DNA of 64,000 nucleotides. It comes from RGIG9041 sp045657265 (GTDB taxonomy: Bacteria > Bacillota > Clostridia > Oscillospirales > QAKW01). The notes beneath the pieces are model-generated. The model was not told where the DNA came from. It worked only from the letters and a program-made list of their open reading frames with translations, and made no database searches. Of this stretch, positions 6,711 to 15,906 are shown in pieces. The translations under genes were made by a program, and so were the position numbers. The stretch's first letter is position 1, and each line of letters starts with the position of its first letter. The stretch is from NCBI GenBank assembly GCA_045657265.1, contig JAZOSU010000035.1, positions 67,508 through 131,507 of the forward strand. The letters are read 5' to 3'.

Positions 6711-8069
6711 ATGGATTCTTTTAAAGAAGTCTGGAACGGCGCCCTTTCTATACTCAAAGACAGAGTAAGTAACGTCTCCTTTGAAACCTGGATAAAACAG
6801 ATACAGCCTATGAAATTTGAAAACGATGAGGCTTATCTCTATGCCCAGTCTAATTTTCAAAAGGAGCTTATAACAAGTAAATTCAAGCTTGAAATAGAAA
6901 ATGCACTTTTTGAAGTAATGGGATTTGACGTTCACGTTAATATACTTTCAGAAGAAGACGTAGCACCTAAAAAACGTGCACATCTTCAGACAGAAGATAC
7001 CGAAACTATTCCCGAACCGGTAATTGATGAAAAAGATTTCGGTAACTTAAACCTTGAACTTACATTTCAGAACTTCGTTGTAGGTGACGAAAATAAATTT
7101 GCTCACGCAGCTGCACTTGCTGTTGCAAACAATCCTGCAGGAGCATACAACCCATTTTTTATTTACGGCAAATCAGGTCTTGGAAAAACTCATCTGCTTT
7201 GTGCTATTGCAAACGAAATTAAAAAGAATAATCCAAAAGCTACAATAATGCTTGTCAAAGGTGAAGATTTTACAAACGAGCTTATTTCGGCAATTCAAAG
7301 CGGTGAACAGAGTCAGTTTAGAAATAAATATAGATTTGTTGACGTGTTCCTTGTTGACGACGTACAGTTTATAGGCGGTAAAGTATCAACCGAAACGGAA
7401 TTTTTCCATACCTTTGAAGCTTTATACGAAGCTAAAAAACAGATTATAGTAACCTCTGACAGACCGCCGAAAGAAATGGCAACTCTTGAAGACAGATTAA
7501 AAACAAGATTTGAGTCAGGACTTATAGCTGATATTCAGCCACCTGAATATGAAACACGTGTCGCAATTGTAAAAAAGAAAGCTGTCTCACTTCAGCTTGA
7601 GCTTTCAGATGACATAGTTGATTACATAGCAACCAAACTTAAAAATAACGTTCGTGAGCTTGAAGGCGCTGTCAAGAAAATAAAAGCATATTCACTTATT
7701 TTTTATGGACAACCTCTCACAATAGGAATGATACAGAATGTTATACAGTCTGTTATAAAAGAAAACATAAACGATTCGGTTACACCGAAATCTATCGTTG
7801 AACACGTTTCAAAGTATTACAACATCACAAAAGAAGATATATACAGTGACAAAAGAAGGGCTGATATACTCAGCGCTCGTCAGATAGCGATGTATCTTAC
7901 CCGTGAGATGACAGATATTTCACTTTCTCTTATAGGTGACGAGTTTGGCGGTAAAAATCATTCAACTGTACTTCATTCTATAAGAAAAGTTGAATCAAGG
8001 GTAGAAACTGATCCAAAATTTGCACAGACAATGTCAGAAATGATAGAAAACATCAAGAAAGCTTTTTAA
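6711..8069 (+). CDS. dnaA: Chromosomal replication initiator protein DnaA
   Basis: A 452-residue AAA+ initiator that binds DnaA boxes and opens the origin. Domain I is residues 1-85 (FKEVWNGALSIL...SFETWIKQI), then a linker, then the AAA+ core from about 115 with Walker A GKSGLGKTH (about 153-161) and Walker B DVFLVDDVQF. Domain IV carries the DNA-binding signature DEFGGKNHSTVLHSIRK near the C-terminus. The start at 6711 follows AAAAGGAG and a clear promoter. The next gene is dnaN after a 226-base gap. Confidence 0.98.
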   Translation: MDSFKEVWNGALSILKDRVSNVSFETWIKQIQPMKFENDEAYLYAQSNFQKELITSKFKLEIENALFEVMGFDVHVNILSEEDVAPKKRAHLQTEDTETIPEPVIDEKDFGNLNLELTFQNFVVGDENKFAHAAALAVANNPAGAYNPFFIYGKSGLGKTHLLCAIANEIKKNNPKATIMLVKGEDFTNELISAIQSGEQSQFRNKYRFVDVFLVDDVQFIGGKVSTETEFFHTFEALYEAKKQIIVTSDRPPKEMATLEDRLKTRFESGLIADIQPPEYETRVAIVKKKAVSLQLELSDDIVDYIATKLKNNVRELEGAVKKIKAYSLIFYGQPLTIGMIQNVIQSVIKENINDSVTPKSIVEHVSKYYNITKEDIYSDKRRADILSARQIAMYLTREMTDISLSLIGDEFGGKNHSTVLHSIRKVESRVETDPKFAQTMSEMIENIKKAF

Positions 8070-8295
8070 CAATTTTTTGAACAAGTTTTTATTTTTTATC
8101 AACAGTTTCAAATTGTAAAAATTTCCATTTAAATTACCTGTTCAAATCGCACTGTTTTTAAACATAGATTTTAAAATTGTTTAAACATACGTTTTAGTTT
8201 GTCCCATAAGGGTTTTGAGTACATTTGAACAGAATCAACACTACTACTGCAACTACTTCTTTAACGTATAGAATAAAAAAGAAAGGAACTTTGAT
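8070..8295. other. dnaA-dnaN intergenic region
   Basis: This AT-rich 226-base gap carries one 8-of-9 match to a DnaA box (TTATCAACA near 8097) and several TTTAAAC and TTGAACA motifs, such as GTTTAAACAT near 8177. In many Firmicutes the second half of a bipartite origin lies here. The dnaN ribosome binding site GAAAGGA is at its right end. I see no cluster of consensus DnaA boxes. Confidence 0.4.
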
Positions 8296-9420
8296 ATGCG
8301 TTTTAACTGTCAGAAAGATAAGCTCAATGAAGCTGTAAATATAGTTTCAAAAGCTGCGTCTGTAAAATCTACAATTTCAGCTCTTGAAGGAATTAAAGCC
8401 GAAGTAGGAGACGGACTTATAAAACTGTCTGCATATGATTTTAACGTTGCTATTTGTTCTACATTTGAAGCAAATACCGTAGAGTCAGGTACAATTATTT
8501 TTCCTGCAAAGCTTTTTGCAGATATTATCAGAAAACTTCCAAATGACGATATATTTGTTGAAGCTGATGAAAAATATCAGATAAAAGTAAGCTGTGCCGG
8601 CGCTACATTTAATATTATGGGTGTATCACCCGAAGATTTTCCCGAAATTCCTAAAGTTTCGGATGAAAACAGGGTAGACCTGTCTATTCCTGCTTTTAAA
8701 AGACTTGTAAAACAGACAGTATATGCAGCATCTACTCTTGATATAAAACCTATTCTTACAGGTATCCTTTTTGAAATAAACGATGAGGAAAGCAGTGTAA
8801 CTGCAGTTGGTGTTGACCAGTACCGCCTTGCTCTCAAAAAAGAAAGCTTTGAATATAAAAGCGGTAATATGAAAACCTTTATAGTTCCTGCAAAAACTCT
8901 CAACGAGCTTATAAAGATTCTTCCTGAAGAAAGCGATTCAAATATAAGTATAAGCGTTTTTGGTAAAAACGTTATGTTTACATATGAAAACTTTGTATTT
9001 ATTTCAAGAACTCTTGAAGGTGAGTTTTTGAATTACAAAGGTGTAATTCCTCAGGACAGTGATTTTATTGTCAAAATCAAAAGAGGCGAAATGAGAGCTA
9101 TGCTTGACAGAGCGGCGCTTATTACAAGTAATGCAATTAAAAGTCCTATCCGCTGTGATTTTGAGCTTGATACAGTTAAAATTTCAACAGCATCAAATAT
9201 AGGTAAATTTACAGACAGAATTTCAACCGAAAACTTCGGCAAAAGCCTTACAATAGGTTTTAATAATAAATTTATGCTTGATGCCCTTTCTGCATGTGAC
9301 GAAGAAGAAGTTGTAATAAAACTCAAATCTGAGCTTACACCAATTCTTATTGAGCCTGTAAACAACGACGGATTTTTGTTTATGGTACTTCCCATGCGTC
9401 TTAATCTTGATCTGCAATGA
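8296..9420 (+). CDS. dnaN: DNA polymerase III beta subunit (sliding clamp)
   Basis: A 374-residue clamp protein of normal length, beginning MRFNCQKDKLNEAVNIVSKAAS and ending LPMRLNLDLQ, close to the family's MPMRL end. It encircles DNA and tethers the replicative polymerase. Three repeated clamp domains are expected, and internal segments such as TGILFEI and VGVDQYRLAL are typical. It has a good site (AAAGGAAC) and overlaps recF by four bases (ATGA), so it is coupled to it. Confidence 0.97.
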   Translation: MRFNCQKDKLNEAVNIVSKAASVKSTISALEGIKAEVGDGLIKLSAYDFNVAICSTFEANTVESGTIIFPAKLFADIIRKLPNDDIFVEADEKYQIKVSCAGATFNIMGVSPEDFPEIPKVSDENRVDLSIPAFKRLVKQTVYAASTLDIKPILTGILFEINDEESSVTAVGVDQYRLALKKESFEYKSGNMKTFIVPAKTLNELIKILPEESDSNISISVFGKNVMFTYENFVFISRTLEGEFLNYKGVIPQDSDFIVKIKRGEMRAMLDRAALITSNAIKSPIRCDFELDTVKISTASNIGKFTDRISTENFGKSLTIGFNNKFMLDALSACDEEEVVIKLKSELTPILIEPVNNDGFLFMVLPMRLNLDLQ

Positions 9421-10502
9421 TTTTAAAATCAGTTACTCTTAAAAATTTCCGTAATATAGAAGCTCAGAAAATTGAGTTTACAGAAGGAATAAACATTCTT
9501 GTAGGTCAGAACGCTCAGGGTAAAACCAATATACTGGAAGCTATCAATTATTGTTCATATCTTAAAAGTTTCCGAAACGTAAAAGAAGAACAGCTTATAA
9601 GATTCGGATGCGACTGTGCAAATGTCAGAATTGATTATGAAATGGAAAATATTCCTCAGAGTATCGAAGTAACCATTTTTAAAGATAAACCCAAGGAACT
9701 TAAAAAAAATGGTATTACGGTACAGAAAAACAGGGAGCTTATAGGTTCTTTTTTGTCAACGGTGTTTACCCCCGACCATCTTAATCTTATAAAAGAGGGA
9801 CCAAATAAACGCAGAAACTTTATTGATATGTTAATCTGCGCCCTTGATATTAAATATACCGATACTTTGCTTCGGTATCAGAAAATTCTGTCGCAGAGAA
9901 ATGCTCTTTTGAAAAAACAGAAAACAGGTATTGAACCGCTTTTGGAAGTTTATGATGAAAAACTTGCAGAGGAAGGTTCATATATAGCTCTTAAAAGAGC
10001 GGAATATATAGAAAAACTTGATTTTTTTGCAAAAGAAATATTTTCTGATATTTCAGGTAAAACAAAAAAACTGAAAATTTTGTATATTAATCAGTTTGCA
10101 AAAGAGATAAAAGACAGAGAAACTGTTAAAAATCAGATAAAACAAAGACTGCAAAAAAGCAGAAATGCAGATTATTCCCTTGAAATGACTACTTGCGGTA
10201 TTCAAAAAGACGATATTCTTGTTTTGCAAAACGGAAAAAGTCTTAAGTTTTTTGGTTCGCAAGGTCAGATAAGAAGCGCGGTTTTATCTCTTATTTTGGC
10301 AGAAGGTAAAATAATAAACGAAAGATACGGAGTGTATCCGGTAATAATTCTTGACGATATTTTATCCGAGCTTGACAGAACCCGTCAAAAGTATATTTTC
10401 AGCGGTGAAGGAGTCTGTCAATGTCTTCTTTCCACCTGTGAAATTATGAAAGCAAGAGGAAAAGGAAATATCATAAAGATAAAAGAAGGAAGGATAGTTT
10501 AA
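9417..10502 (+). CDS. recF: DNA replication and repair protein RecF
   Basis: A 361-residue SMC-like ATPase that helps load RecA at gaps. The Walker A motif GQNAQGKTNILEAI is at about residue 30. The ABC signature is SQGQIRSAVLSL and Walker B is VIILDDILSELD near the C-terminus. It overlaps dnaN by four bases. The small S4-domain gene (rlbA/yaaA) that sits between dnaN and recF in Bacillus is missing here, since the two genes overlap directly. Confidence 0.96.
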   Translation: MILKSVTLKNFRNIEAQKIEFTEGINILVGQNAQGKTNILEAINYCSYLKSFRNVKEEQLIRFGCDCANVRIDYEMENIPQSIEVTIFKDKPKELKKNGITVQKNRELIGSFLSTVFTPDHLNLIKEGPNKRRNFIDMLICALDIKYTDTLLRYQKILSQRNALLKKQKTGIEPLLEVYDEKLAEEGSYIALKRAEYIEKLDFFAKEIFSDISGKTKKLKILYINQFAKEIKDRETVKNQIKQRLQKSRNADYSLEMTTCGIQKDDILVLQNGKSLKFFGSQGQIRSAVLSLILAEGKIINERYGVYPVIILDDILSELDRTRQKYIFSGEGVCQCLLSTCEIMKARGKGNIIKIKEGRIV

Positions 10503-10507
10503 AGAGA

Positions 10508-10771
10508 ATGTATCTGCATCTCGGAAACGATCTTATTATTAAAAAAGAAGGTATAATCGGTATTTACGATATAGATAAAACTACCATTTCAAAAAGAACG
10601 AGAGATTTTCTTTCGGCTTTTGAAAAAAAAGGCAGACTTATATATTGTACCGATGACCTGCCCAAATCCTTCATTGTATATGACGACGGCGAGGGACTGT
10701 GGGTTTACGTATCGCAAATTTCAACAACTACACTTTTAAAACGAAGTGATTTTCTAAAGAATATCGGTTAA
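10508..10771 (+). CDS. remB: RemB/YaaB family regulator (DUF370)
   Basis: An 87-residue protein beginning MYLHLGNDLIIKKEGIIGIYDIDKTTISK, which matches the DUF370 family. In Bacillus the member in the same recF-gyrB position (YaaB/RemB) affects extracellular matrix gene expression and is related to the DNA-binding RemA. It starts five bases after recF and precedes gyrB by 17 bases, so it belongs to the replication operon. DNA binding by this protein is inferred from the family only. Confidence 0.88.
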   Translation: MYLHLGNDLIIKKEGIIGIYDIDKTTISKRTRDFLSAFEKKGRLIYCTDDLPKSFIVYDDGEGLWVYVSQISTTTLLKRSDFLKNIG

Positions 10772-10788
10772 GCGATAAGGAGAAAAAA

Positions 10789-12705
10789 ATGTCAGAACAA
10801 ACCAAAGTAACGACAAATTATGACGAAAACCAGATACAGGTACTGGAAGGACTTGAAGCTGTAAGAAAACGTCCGGGTATGTATATCGGTTCAACATCTG
10901 CAAGAGGTCTTCATCATCTTGTTTATGAGATTCTTGATAACTCTATTGACGAAAGTCTTGCAGGTTACTGTGACCATATCAAAGTAAGAATTCTTCCAGA
11001 TAACGTAATCGAAGTAGAAGACAACGGACGCGGTATACCTGTGGGTATTAATAAAAAACACGGTGTACCTGCCGTAACTCTCGTATTTACCGTGCTTCAC
11101 GCAGGCGGTAAATTCGGCGGCGGCGGTTATAAAGTGTCAGGCGGTCTTCACGGTGTTGGCGCATCTGTTGTTAATGCTCTTTCACAGTGGCTTGAAGTTG
11201 AAGTATCTGACGGTAAAAACGTTCATTTTCAGCGTTATGAACGCGGTAAAATAATGAACGAGCTTAAAGTTATCGGCAATACTGACAAAACAGGTACAAA
11301 GGTACGTTTCTTAGCTGACGACGAAATATTTGAAACACTGGAATATGAATATGAAATTCTTTTAAAACGTATTCGTGAACAGGCATTTTTGAACGCAGGT
11401 CTTACCATTGAATTTTCAGATGAGCGAGTAGCTCCTGCAAAATCTAAAAAAATGTGTTACGAGGGCGGTATTGCAAGTTTTGTTGAGTATATCAACAAAA
11501 ACAAAGAACTCACACACGAAGACGTTATATTTATGAGCGGTGAGAAAAACGGCGTTATGGCTGAGATTGCTATTCAGTATACAAACCGTTATGACGAAAC
11601 ACTCGTTTCTTTTGCAAATAACATTCATACCGTTGACGGCGGTACTCACGAAACAGGTTTCAAAACCTCTCTTACAAGAAACATAAACGCTTATGCACGT
11701 AAAAAGAATATCCTTAAAGAAAAAGACGATAATCTTTCTTCAGATGACGTAAGAGAAGGACTTACTGCTATTGTTTCGGTTAAAGTAGGGGAAGCACAGT
11801 TTGAGGGTCAGACCAAAACAAAACTCGGTAACTCCGAGGTAACAGGTGTTGTTTCTTCACTTATGAACGAAAAACTCACCGAATATTTTGAAGAAAATCC
11901 AAAAGTTGCAAAAACAATTATAGAAAAAGCATTCAACGCATCAAGAGCGAGAGAAGCCGCAAGAAAAGCAAGAGAAACCGCAAGAAAGAGCGCTCTTTCA
12001 GGCACAACCTCACTTCCGGGTAAACTTGCCGACTGTCAGCTCCGCGATAATCAGTTTACTGAAATATATATCGTCGAGGGTGACTCTGCGGGCGGTTCTG
12101 CAAAAGAAGGCAGAGACAGACGTTTTCAGGCTATTTTACCGCTTTGGGGTAAAATGCTCAACGTTGAAAAAACAAGAATTGACAAGGTTTACGGAAACGA
12201 TAAGCTTCAGCCTGTAATTACAGCGCTTGGAACAAATATCGGACCTGATTTTGATATTGAAAAACTCCGTTACGGTAAAGTTATTATTATGGCCGATGCC
12301 GACGTTGACGGTTCTCATATCAGAGTACTTCTTCTTACATTCTTTTTCAGATTTATGCGTCCTCTGATTGAGGAAGGACACGTATATCTTGCTCAGCCAC
12401 CTCTTTATAAGATAATGAAATCCAAAAAAGATTATTATGCATATACAGATGCAGAGCGTGACAGAATTCTCGCCGAAATAGGTGAGGGCGCAACTGTTCA
12501 GAGATATAAAGGTCTTGGTGAAATGAACCCTGAACAGCTTTGGGAAACTACAATGGATCCTACAAGACGTACAATAGTTAAAGTAACAATGGAAGATGCA
12601 GTTCTTGCTGATCAGATATTTACTGTATGTATGGGCGGAGAGGTCGAACCCAGACGTGAGTTTATTGAACAAAACGCACAGTACGTTAAGAATCTTGACA
12701 TTTAA
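10789..12705 (+). CDS. gyrB: DNA gyrase subunit B
   Basis: A 638-residue ATPase subunit that drives negative supercoiling with GyrA. The GHKL ATP site is seen as EILDNSIDE, VEDNGRGIP and GGLHGVGASVVNAL. The TOPRIM domain carries EGDSAGGSAKEGRDR and the metal-binding MADADVDGSHI. The C-terminal KGLGEMNPEQLWETTMDP is diagnostic. It has a strong AAGGAGAA site and lies three bases (or 12, by the preferred start) before gyrA. Confidence 0.97.
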   Translation: MSEQTKVTTNYDENQIQVLEGLEAVRKRPGMYIGSTSARGLHHLVYEILDNSIDESLAGYCDHIKVRILPDNVIEVEDNGRGIPVGINKKHGVPAVTLVFTVLHAGGKFGGGGYKVSGGLHGVGASVVNALSQWLEVEVSDGKNVHFQRYERGKIMNELKVIGNTDKTGTKVRFLADDEIFETLEYEYEILLKRIREQAFLNAGLTIEFSDERVAPAKSKKMCYEGGIASFVEYINKNKELTHEDVIFMSGEKNGVMAEIAIQYTNRYDETLVSFANNIHTVDGGTHETGFKTSLTRNINAYARKKNILKEKDDNLSSDDVREGLTAIVSVKVGEAQFEGQTKTKLGNSEVTGVVSSLMNEKLTEYFEENPKVAKTIIEKAFNASRAREAARKARETARKSALSGTTSLPGKLADCQLRDNQFTEIYIVEGDSAGGSAKEGRDRRFQAILPLWGKMLNVEKTRIDKVYGNDKLQPVITALGTNIGPDFDIEKLRYGKVIIMADADVDGSHIRVLLLTFFFRFMRPLIEEGHVYLAQPPLYKIMKSKKDYYAYTDAERDRILAEIGEGATVQRYKGLGEMNPEQLWETTMDPTRRTIVKVTMEDAVLADQIFTVCMGGEVEPRREFIEQNAQYVKNLDI

Positions 12706-12717
12706 TAGGTGAACAAA

Positions 12718-15216
12718 ATGGAAGAAATAAAACACAGCAGTGAAATAAATTTCGAGGGCCAGAAAGTCATCGAAATTGATGTTGAAAAAGAAGTACGCGG
12801 CGCGTTTATTGACTATGCAATGAGTGTTATTACAGCCCGTGCTCTTCCCGACGTACGTGACGGTCTTAAACCTGTTCACAGACGTATTCTTTATACAATG
12901 TACGAAGCTAACCTCACTCCTGACAAACCTTACAGAAAATCTGTTACAACCGTCGGTGACGTGCTTGGTCATTACCACCCTCACGGTGACGCTTCTGTTT
13001 ACGATGCAATGGTTCGTCTTGCGCAGAAGTTCTCTCTTCGTTATCCTTTGGTAGACGGTCAGGGTAACTTCGGTTCAATTGACGGTGACCCGCCTGCTGC
13101 TTACCGTTATACCGAAGCAAGAATGAAAAAGATTGCTCTTGAAATGCTTACTGATATCAAAAAAGATACAGTAGACTTTATGCCAAACTTCGACGATAAA
13201 GACGAAGAACCTACCGTTCTTCCTGCGCGTTTTCCAAACCTTCTTGTAAACGGTTCGTCAGGTATCGCCGTTGGTATGGCAACCGAAATTCCCCCTCATA
13301 ATCTTTCTGAGGTAATTGACGGTACTATTGCTCTTATGGACAACCCCGATATTGATATTGACGGACTTATGGAATACATTCAGGGTCCCGACTATCCTAC
13401 AGGCGCTGTTATTATGGGCAAAACAGGTATCAGAAACGCTTATAAAACAGGTCGCGGTAAAATCTATGTCCGCGCAAAGAGTGAGATTGAAGAATATAAA
13501 GAGGGCAGATTCCGTATTGTTGTAACCGAAATACCTTATATGGTAAGAAAAGCCGCTCTTATTGAAAAAATTGCCGACGAAATCAAAGGCGAGAGAATTA
13601 TCGGTATATCCGATATCCGTGACGAGTCTGATCAGGACGGTCTTCGTTTTGTTATCGAGCTTAAAAAAGAGGCAAATCCACAGGTTGTTTTAAATCAGCT
13701 TTACAAGTATACCGATATGCAGTCAACCTGTTCGGCTATTATGATAGCTCTCGTTGGCGGTGTTCCGAAAGTTCTCAATCTTAAAGAAATTCTTACAGAA
13801 TACATAAAACATCAGCGTGAGGTTATTATAAGACGTACCAAGTTTGATATTGCCAAAGCAGAAGCAAGAGCTCATATCCTTGAAGGTCTTATAAAAGCTA
13901 TCGACTATATTGACGAAGTTATTGAAATAATCAAAAAGAGTAAATCAATTCCCGATGCAAAAGCTGCTCTTATGGAACGTTTCGAGCTTGACGATCCGCA
14001 GTCACAGGCTATTGTTGATATGCGTCTGGGTCAGCTTGCAGGTCTCGAACGTGACAAGATAGAAAATGAGTTTAAAGAACTTACAGATAAAATCGCCGAC
14101 TGGAAAGACATTATTGCTCATATCGAAAGAGTTGACGAGATTATCAAAAATGACCTTAACGAAATCAAACGTAAATACGGTGATGCAAGACGTACCGAAA
14201 TCGGTATCGGTGATATCGGTCTTGAAGACGAAGACCTTATTCCTGTTGAAGACTGCGTGTTTACTCTTACAAATGCAGGTTACGTTAAACGTATGCTTAC
14301 AAGCGAGTATAAGAGTCAGCACAGAGGCGGTGTAGGCGTTAAAGGCGTTGCAACCAAACAGGAAGACATTGTTCGTCAGATGTTTGTTGCTTCAACCCAC
14401 GATAATATTATTTTCTTTACAAACCTTGGCAGAGCTTACAGAATCAAAGGCTATGAAGTTGCAGAATGTTCAAGAACCGCAAAAGGTACAAACGCTGTTA
14501 ACATTATTCCTCTTATGGCAGGGGAAAAGGTTACTGCAATGATTAAAGTAAAAGAGTTCGTCGAGGGTGATTACCTTGTAATCGGTACTAAAAACGGTAT
14601 TATTAAAAAGACTTCTATTATGGACTATGCAAATATCCGTAAGACAGGTGTTATTGCTATCGTAATAGACGAGGATGACGAGCTTCAGTCAGCTCATAAG
14701 ACAACGGGCGACGATTATATTATGATTTCTACCCATAACGGTAAAGCTATCAAGTTCAGCGAGAACGATGTTCGTCCTATGGGCAGAGTTACAAGAGGTG
14801 TGCGCGGTATCAAGCTTGAAGACGATGATTTTGTTGTTGGTATCAGCGTAACTTCAGACGAGGCAACACTTCTTTCTATAACCGAAAACGGTTACGGAAA
14901 ACGTACCGCAATTTCTGACTACAGAGTACAGACAAGAGGCGGTAAAGGTGTTACTAACTATAACATTTCCGAAAAAACAGGTAAAATCGCAGCAGTTTCA
15001 GTTGTTGACGATAACAGCGATATTCTTATCGTTACATCAGGGGGTATAGTTCTTCGTACTCCTGCAGACGAGATTAACGTTCTTCGCAGAACAACACAGG
15101 GCGTAAGAATAGTTAAACTTGCCGAATCTGTCAAAGTTATTGATATGACGGTAACCGAAAAAGAAGAAGAGCAGCAAGAAACTGAAGAAATTGCACAGCA
15201 ACCTGCACAAGAATAA
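12718..15216 (+). CDS. gyrA: DNA gyrase subunit A
   Basis: An 832-residue subunit with the breakage-reunion core and a C-terminal beta-pinwheel. The active-site tyrosine is in the AAYRYTEARM segment (about 125), and the GyrA box region is QHRGGVGVKG. The start is taken as ATG 12718, because AGGTGA at 12707-12712 is a good ribosome binding site; the GTG inside that site (12709) would add three residues. The quinolone-interaction loop reads HPHGDASVYDAMVR, so the residue equal to E. coli Ser83 is alanine (about Ala92). The tail is acidic and Gln-rich. Confidence 0.97.
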   Translation: MEEIKHSSEINFEGQKVIEIDVEKEVRGAFIDYAMSVITARALPDVRDGLKPVHRRILYTMYEANLTPDKPYRKSVTTVGDVLGHYHPHGDASVYDAMVRLAQKFSLRYPLVDGQGNFGSIDGDPPAAYRYTEARMKKIALEMLTDIKKDTVDFMPNFDDKDEEPTVLPARFPNLLVNGSSGIAVGMATEIPPHNLSEVIDGTIALMDNPDIDIDGLMEYIQGPDYPTGAVIMGKTGIRNAYKTGRGKIYVRAKSEIEEYKEGRFRIVVTEIPYMVRKAALIEKIADEIKGERIIGISDIRDESDQDGLRFVIELKKEANPQVVLNQLYKYTDMQSTCSAIMIALVGGVPKVLNLKEILTEYIKHQREVIIRRTKFDIAKAEARAHILEGLIKAIDYIDEVIEIIKKSKSIPDAKAALMERFELDDPQSQAIVDMRLGQLAGLERDKIENEFKELTDKIADWKDIIAHIERVDEIIKNDLNEIKRKYGDARRTEIGIGDIGLEDEDLIPVEDCVFTLTNAGYVKRMLTSEYKSQHRGGVGVKGVATKQEDIVRQMFVASTHDNIIFFTNLGRAYRIKGYEVAECSRTAKGTNAVNIIPLMAGEKVTAMIKVKEFVEGDYLVIGTKNGIIKKTSIMDYANIRKTGVIAIVIDEDDELQSAHKTTGDDYIMISTHNGKAIKFSENDVRPMGRVTRGVRGIKLEDDDFVVGISVTSDEATLLSITENGYGKRTAISDYRVQTRGGKGVTNYNISEKTGKIAAVSVVDDNSDILIVTSGGIVLRTPADEINVLRRTTQGVRIVKLAESVKVIDMTVTEKEEEQQETEEIAQQPAQE

Positions 15217-15221
15217 TAAAA

Positions 15222-15257
15222 TAAAATCTCTCAACTAAACAACGTTGAGAGATTTTT
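15222..15257 (+). terminator. Terminator of the replication operon
   Basis: AAATCTCTCAAC and GTTGAGAGATTTTTT form a perfect stem right after gyrA. The same AATCTCTCAA/TTGAGAGATT stem is reused at 17737-17800 and 24831-24864. Confidence 0.9.
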
Positions 15258-15399
15258 TAACTGCAAAATATATACTTATTGTATACTAAACACCGAAATA
15301 TACAAAAAGTATATGAAAATGCGGTGTATTTTAGTAAAAACACACCGCAATGGAAATAAAGAGGCCTGATTTTAAGGGGAAAGGTAATTGTTTGAAAAA

Positions 15400-15828
15400 T
15401 CAGGCAACTCGGGGCTGAGTTAATTTTCTACATATTGTAGAAAGTGTTTTAAGCGCTTTTTCTCTGTTCTGCTTTAACTGTCTGCGTCTGATGTCAAGAA
15501 TCATTGCAATGCCTTTGCGGACATATTTATCATAGCAGCAGTTTTGCAGTTCGCTTACTGTTTTAAGTCCGTGTCTTTTAACGTCAAATCCTTGTTTTAC
15601 AAACATAGATATAAGAGCAGGTACGTAATATCCTGAACGAAGGTTTCCGCCATAAAGACTGCAATATCCTTCAAAAACTATAGCGGCAACACATTCGCCG
15701 AATTCGTTAACTGCGTTTATATCTGCACCCATATCAAACAGTTTTGAAATACATCCGAAATCGGGCGTATCTTTAACACATTCACTTATAAGCACTCTTT
15801 CAAGATTTCCAATTCTTTTTACAGTCAT
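15400..15828 (-). CDS. Ankyrin-repeat-like protein
   Basis: A 142-residue protein that I recognise only by one ankyrin-like unit at about residues 12-60 (LISECVKDTPDFGCISKLFDMGADINAVNEFGE), where the GADINAVNEFGE segment is typical. The C-terminal third is Lys/Arg-rich. There is no signal peptide or membrane segment. A ribosome binding site (GGAGGTAAATTAAA on the minus strand) precedes the ATG. Upstream on the same strand, 78 bases away, is the peroxiredoxin-like gene. The function is unknown; a protein-binding role is only inferred from the repeat. Confidence 0.7.
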   Translation of the reverse strand: MTVKRIGNLERVLISECVKDTPDFGCISKLFDMGADINAVNEFGECVAAIVFEGYCSLYGGNLRSGYYVPALISMFVKQGFDVKRHGLKTVSELQNCCYDKYVRKGIAMILDIRRRQLKQNREKALKTLSTICRKLTQPRVA

Positions 15829-15906
15829 TTTAATTTACCTCCGTTTTTATTTTTGTGATTACATTATACAAAGGTTACTGTCCAATAATGCGGACTTTGA
15901 AAAGAA

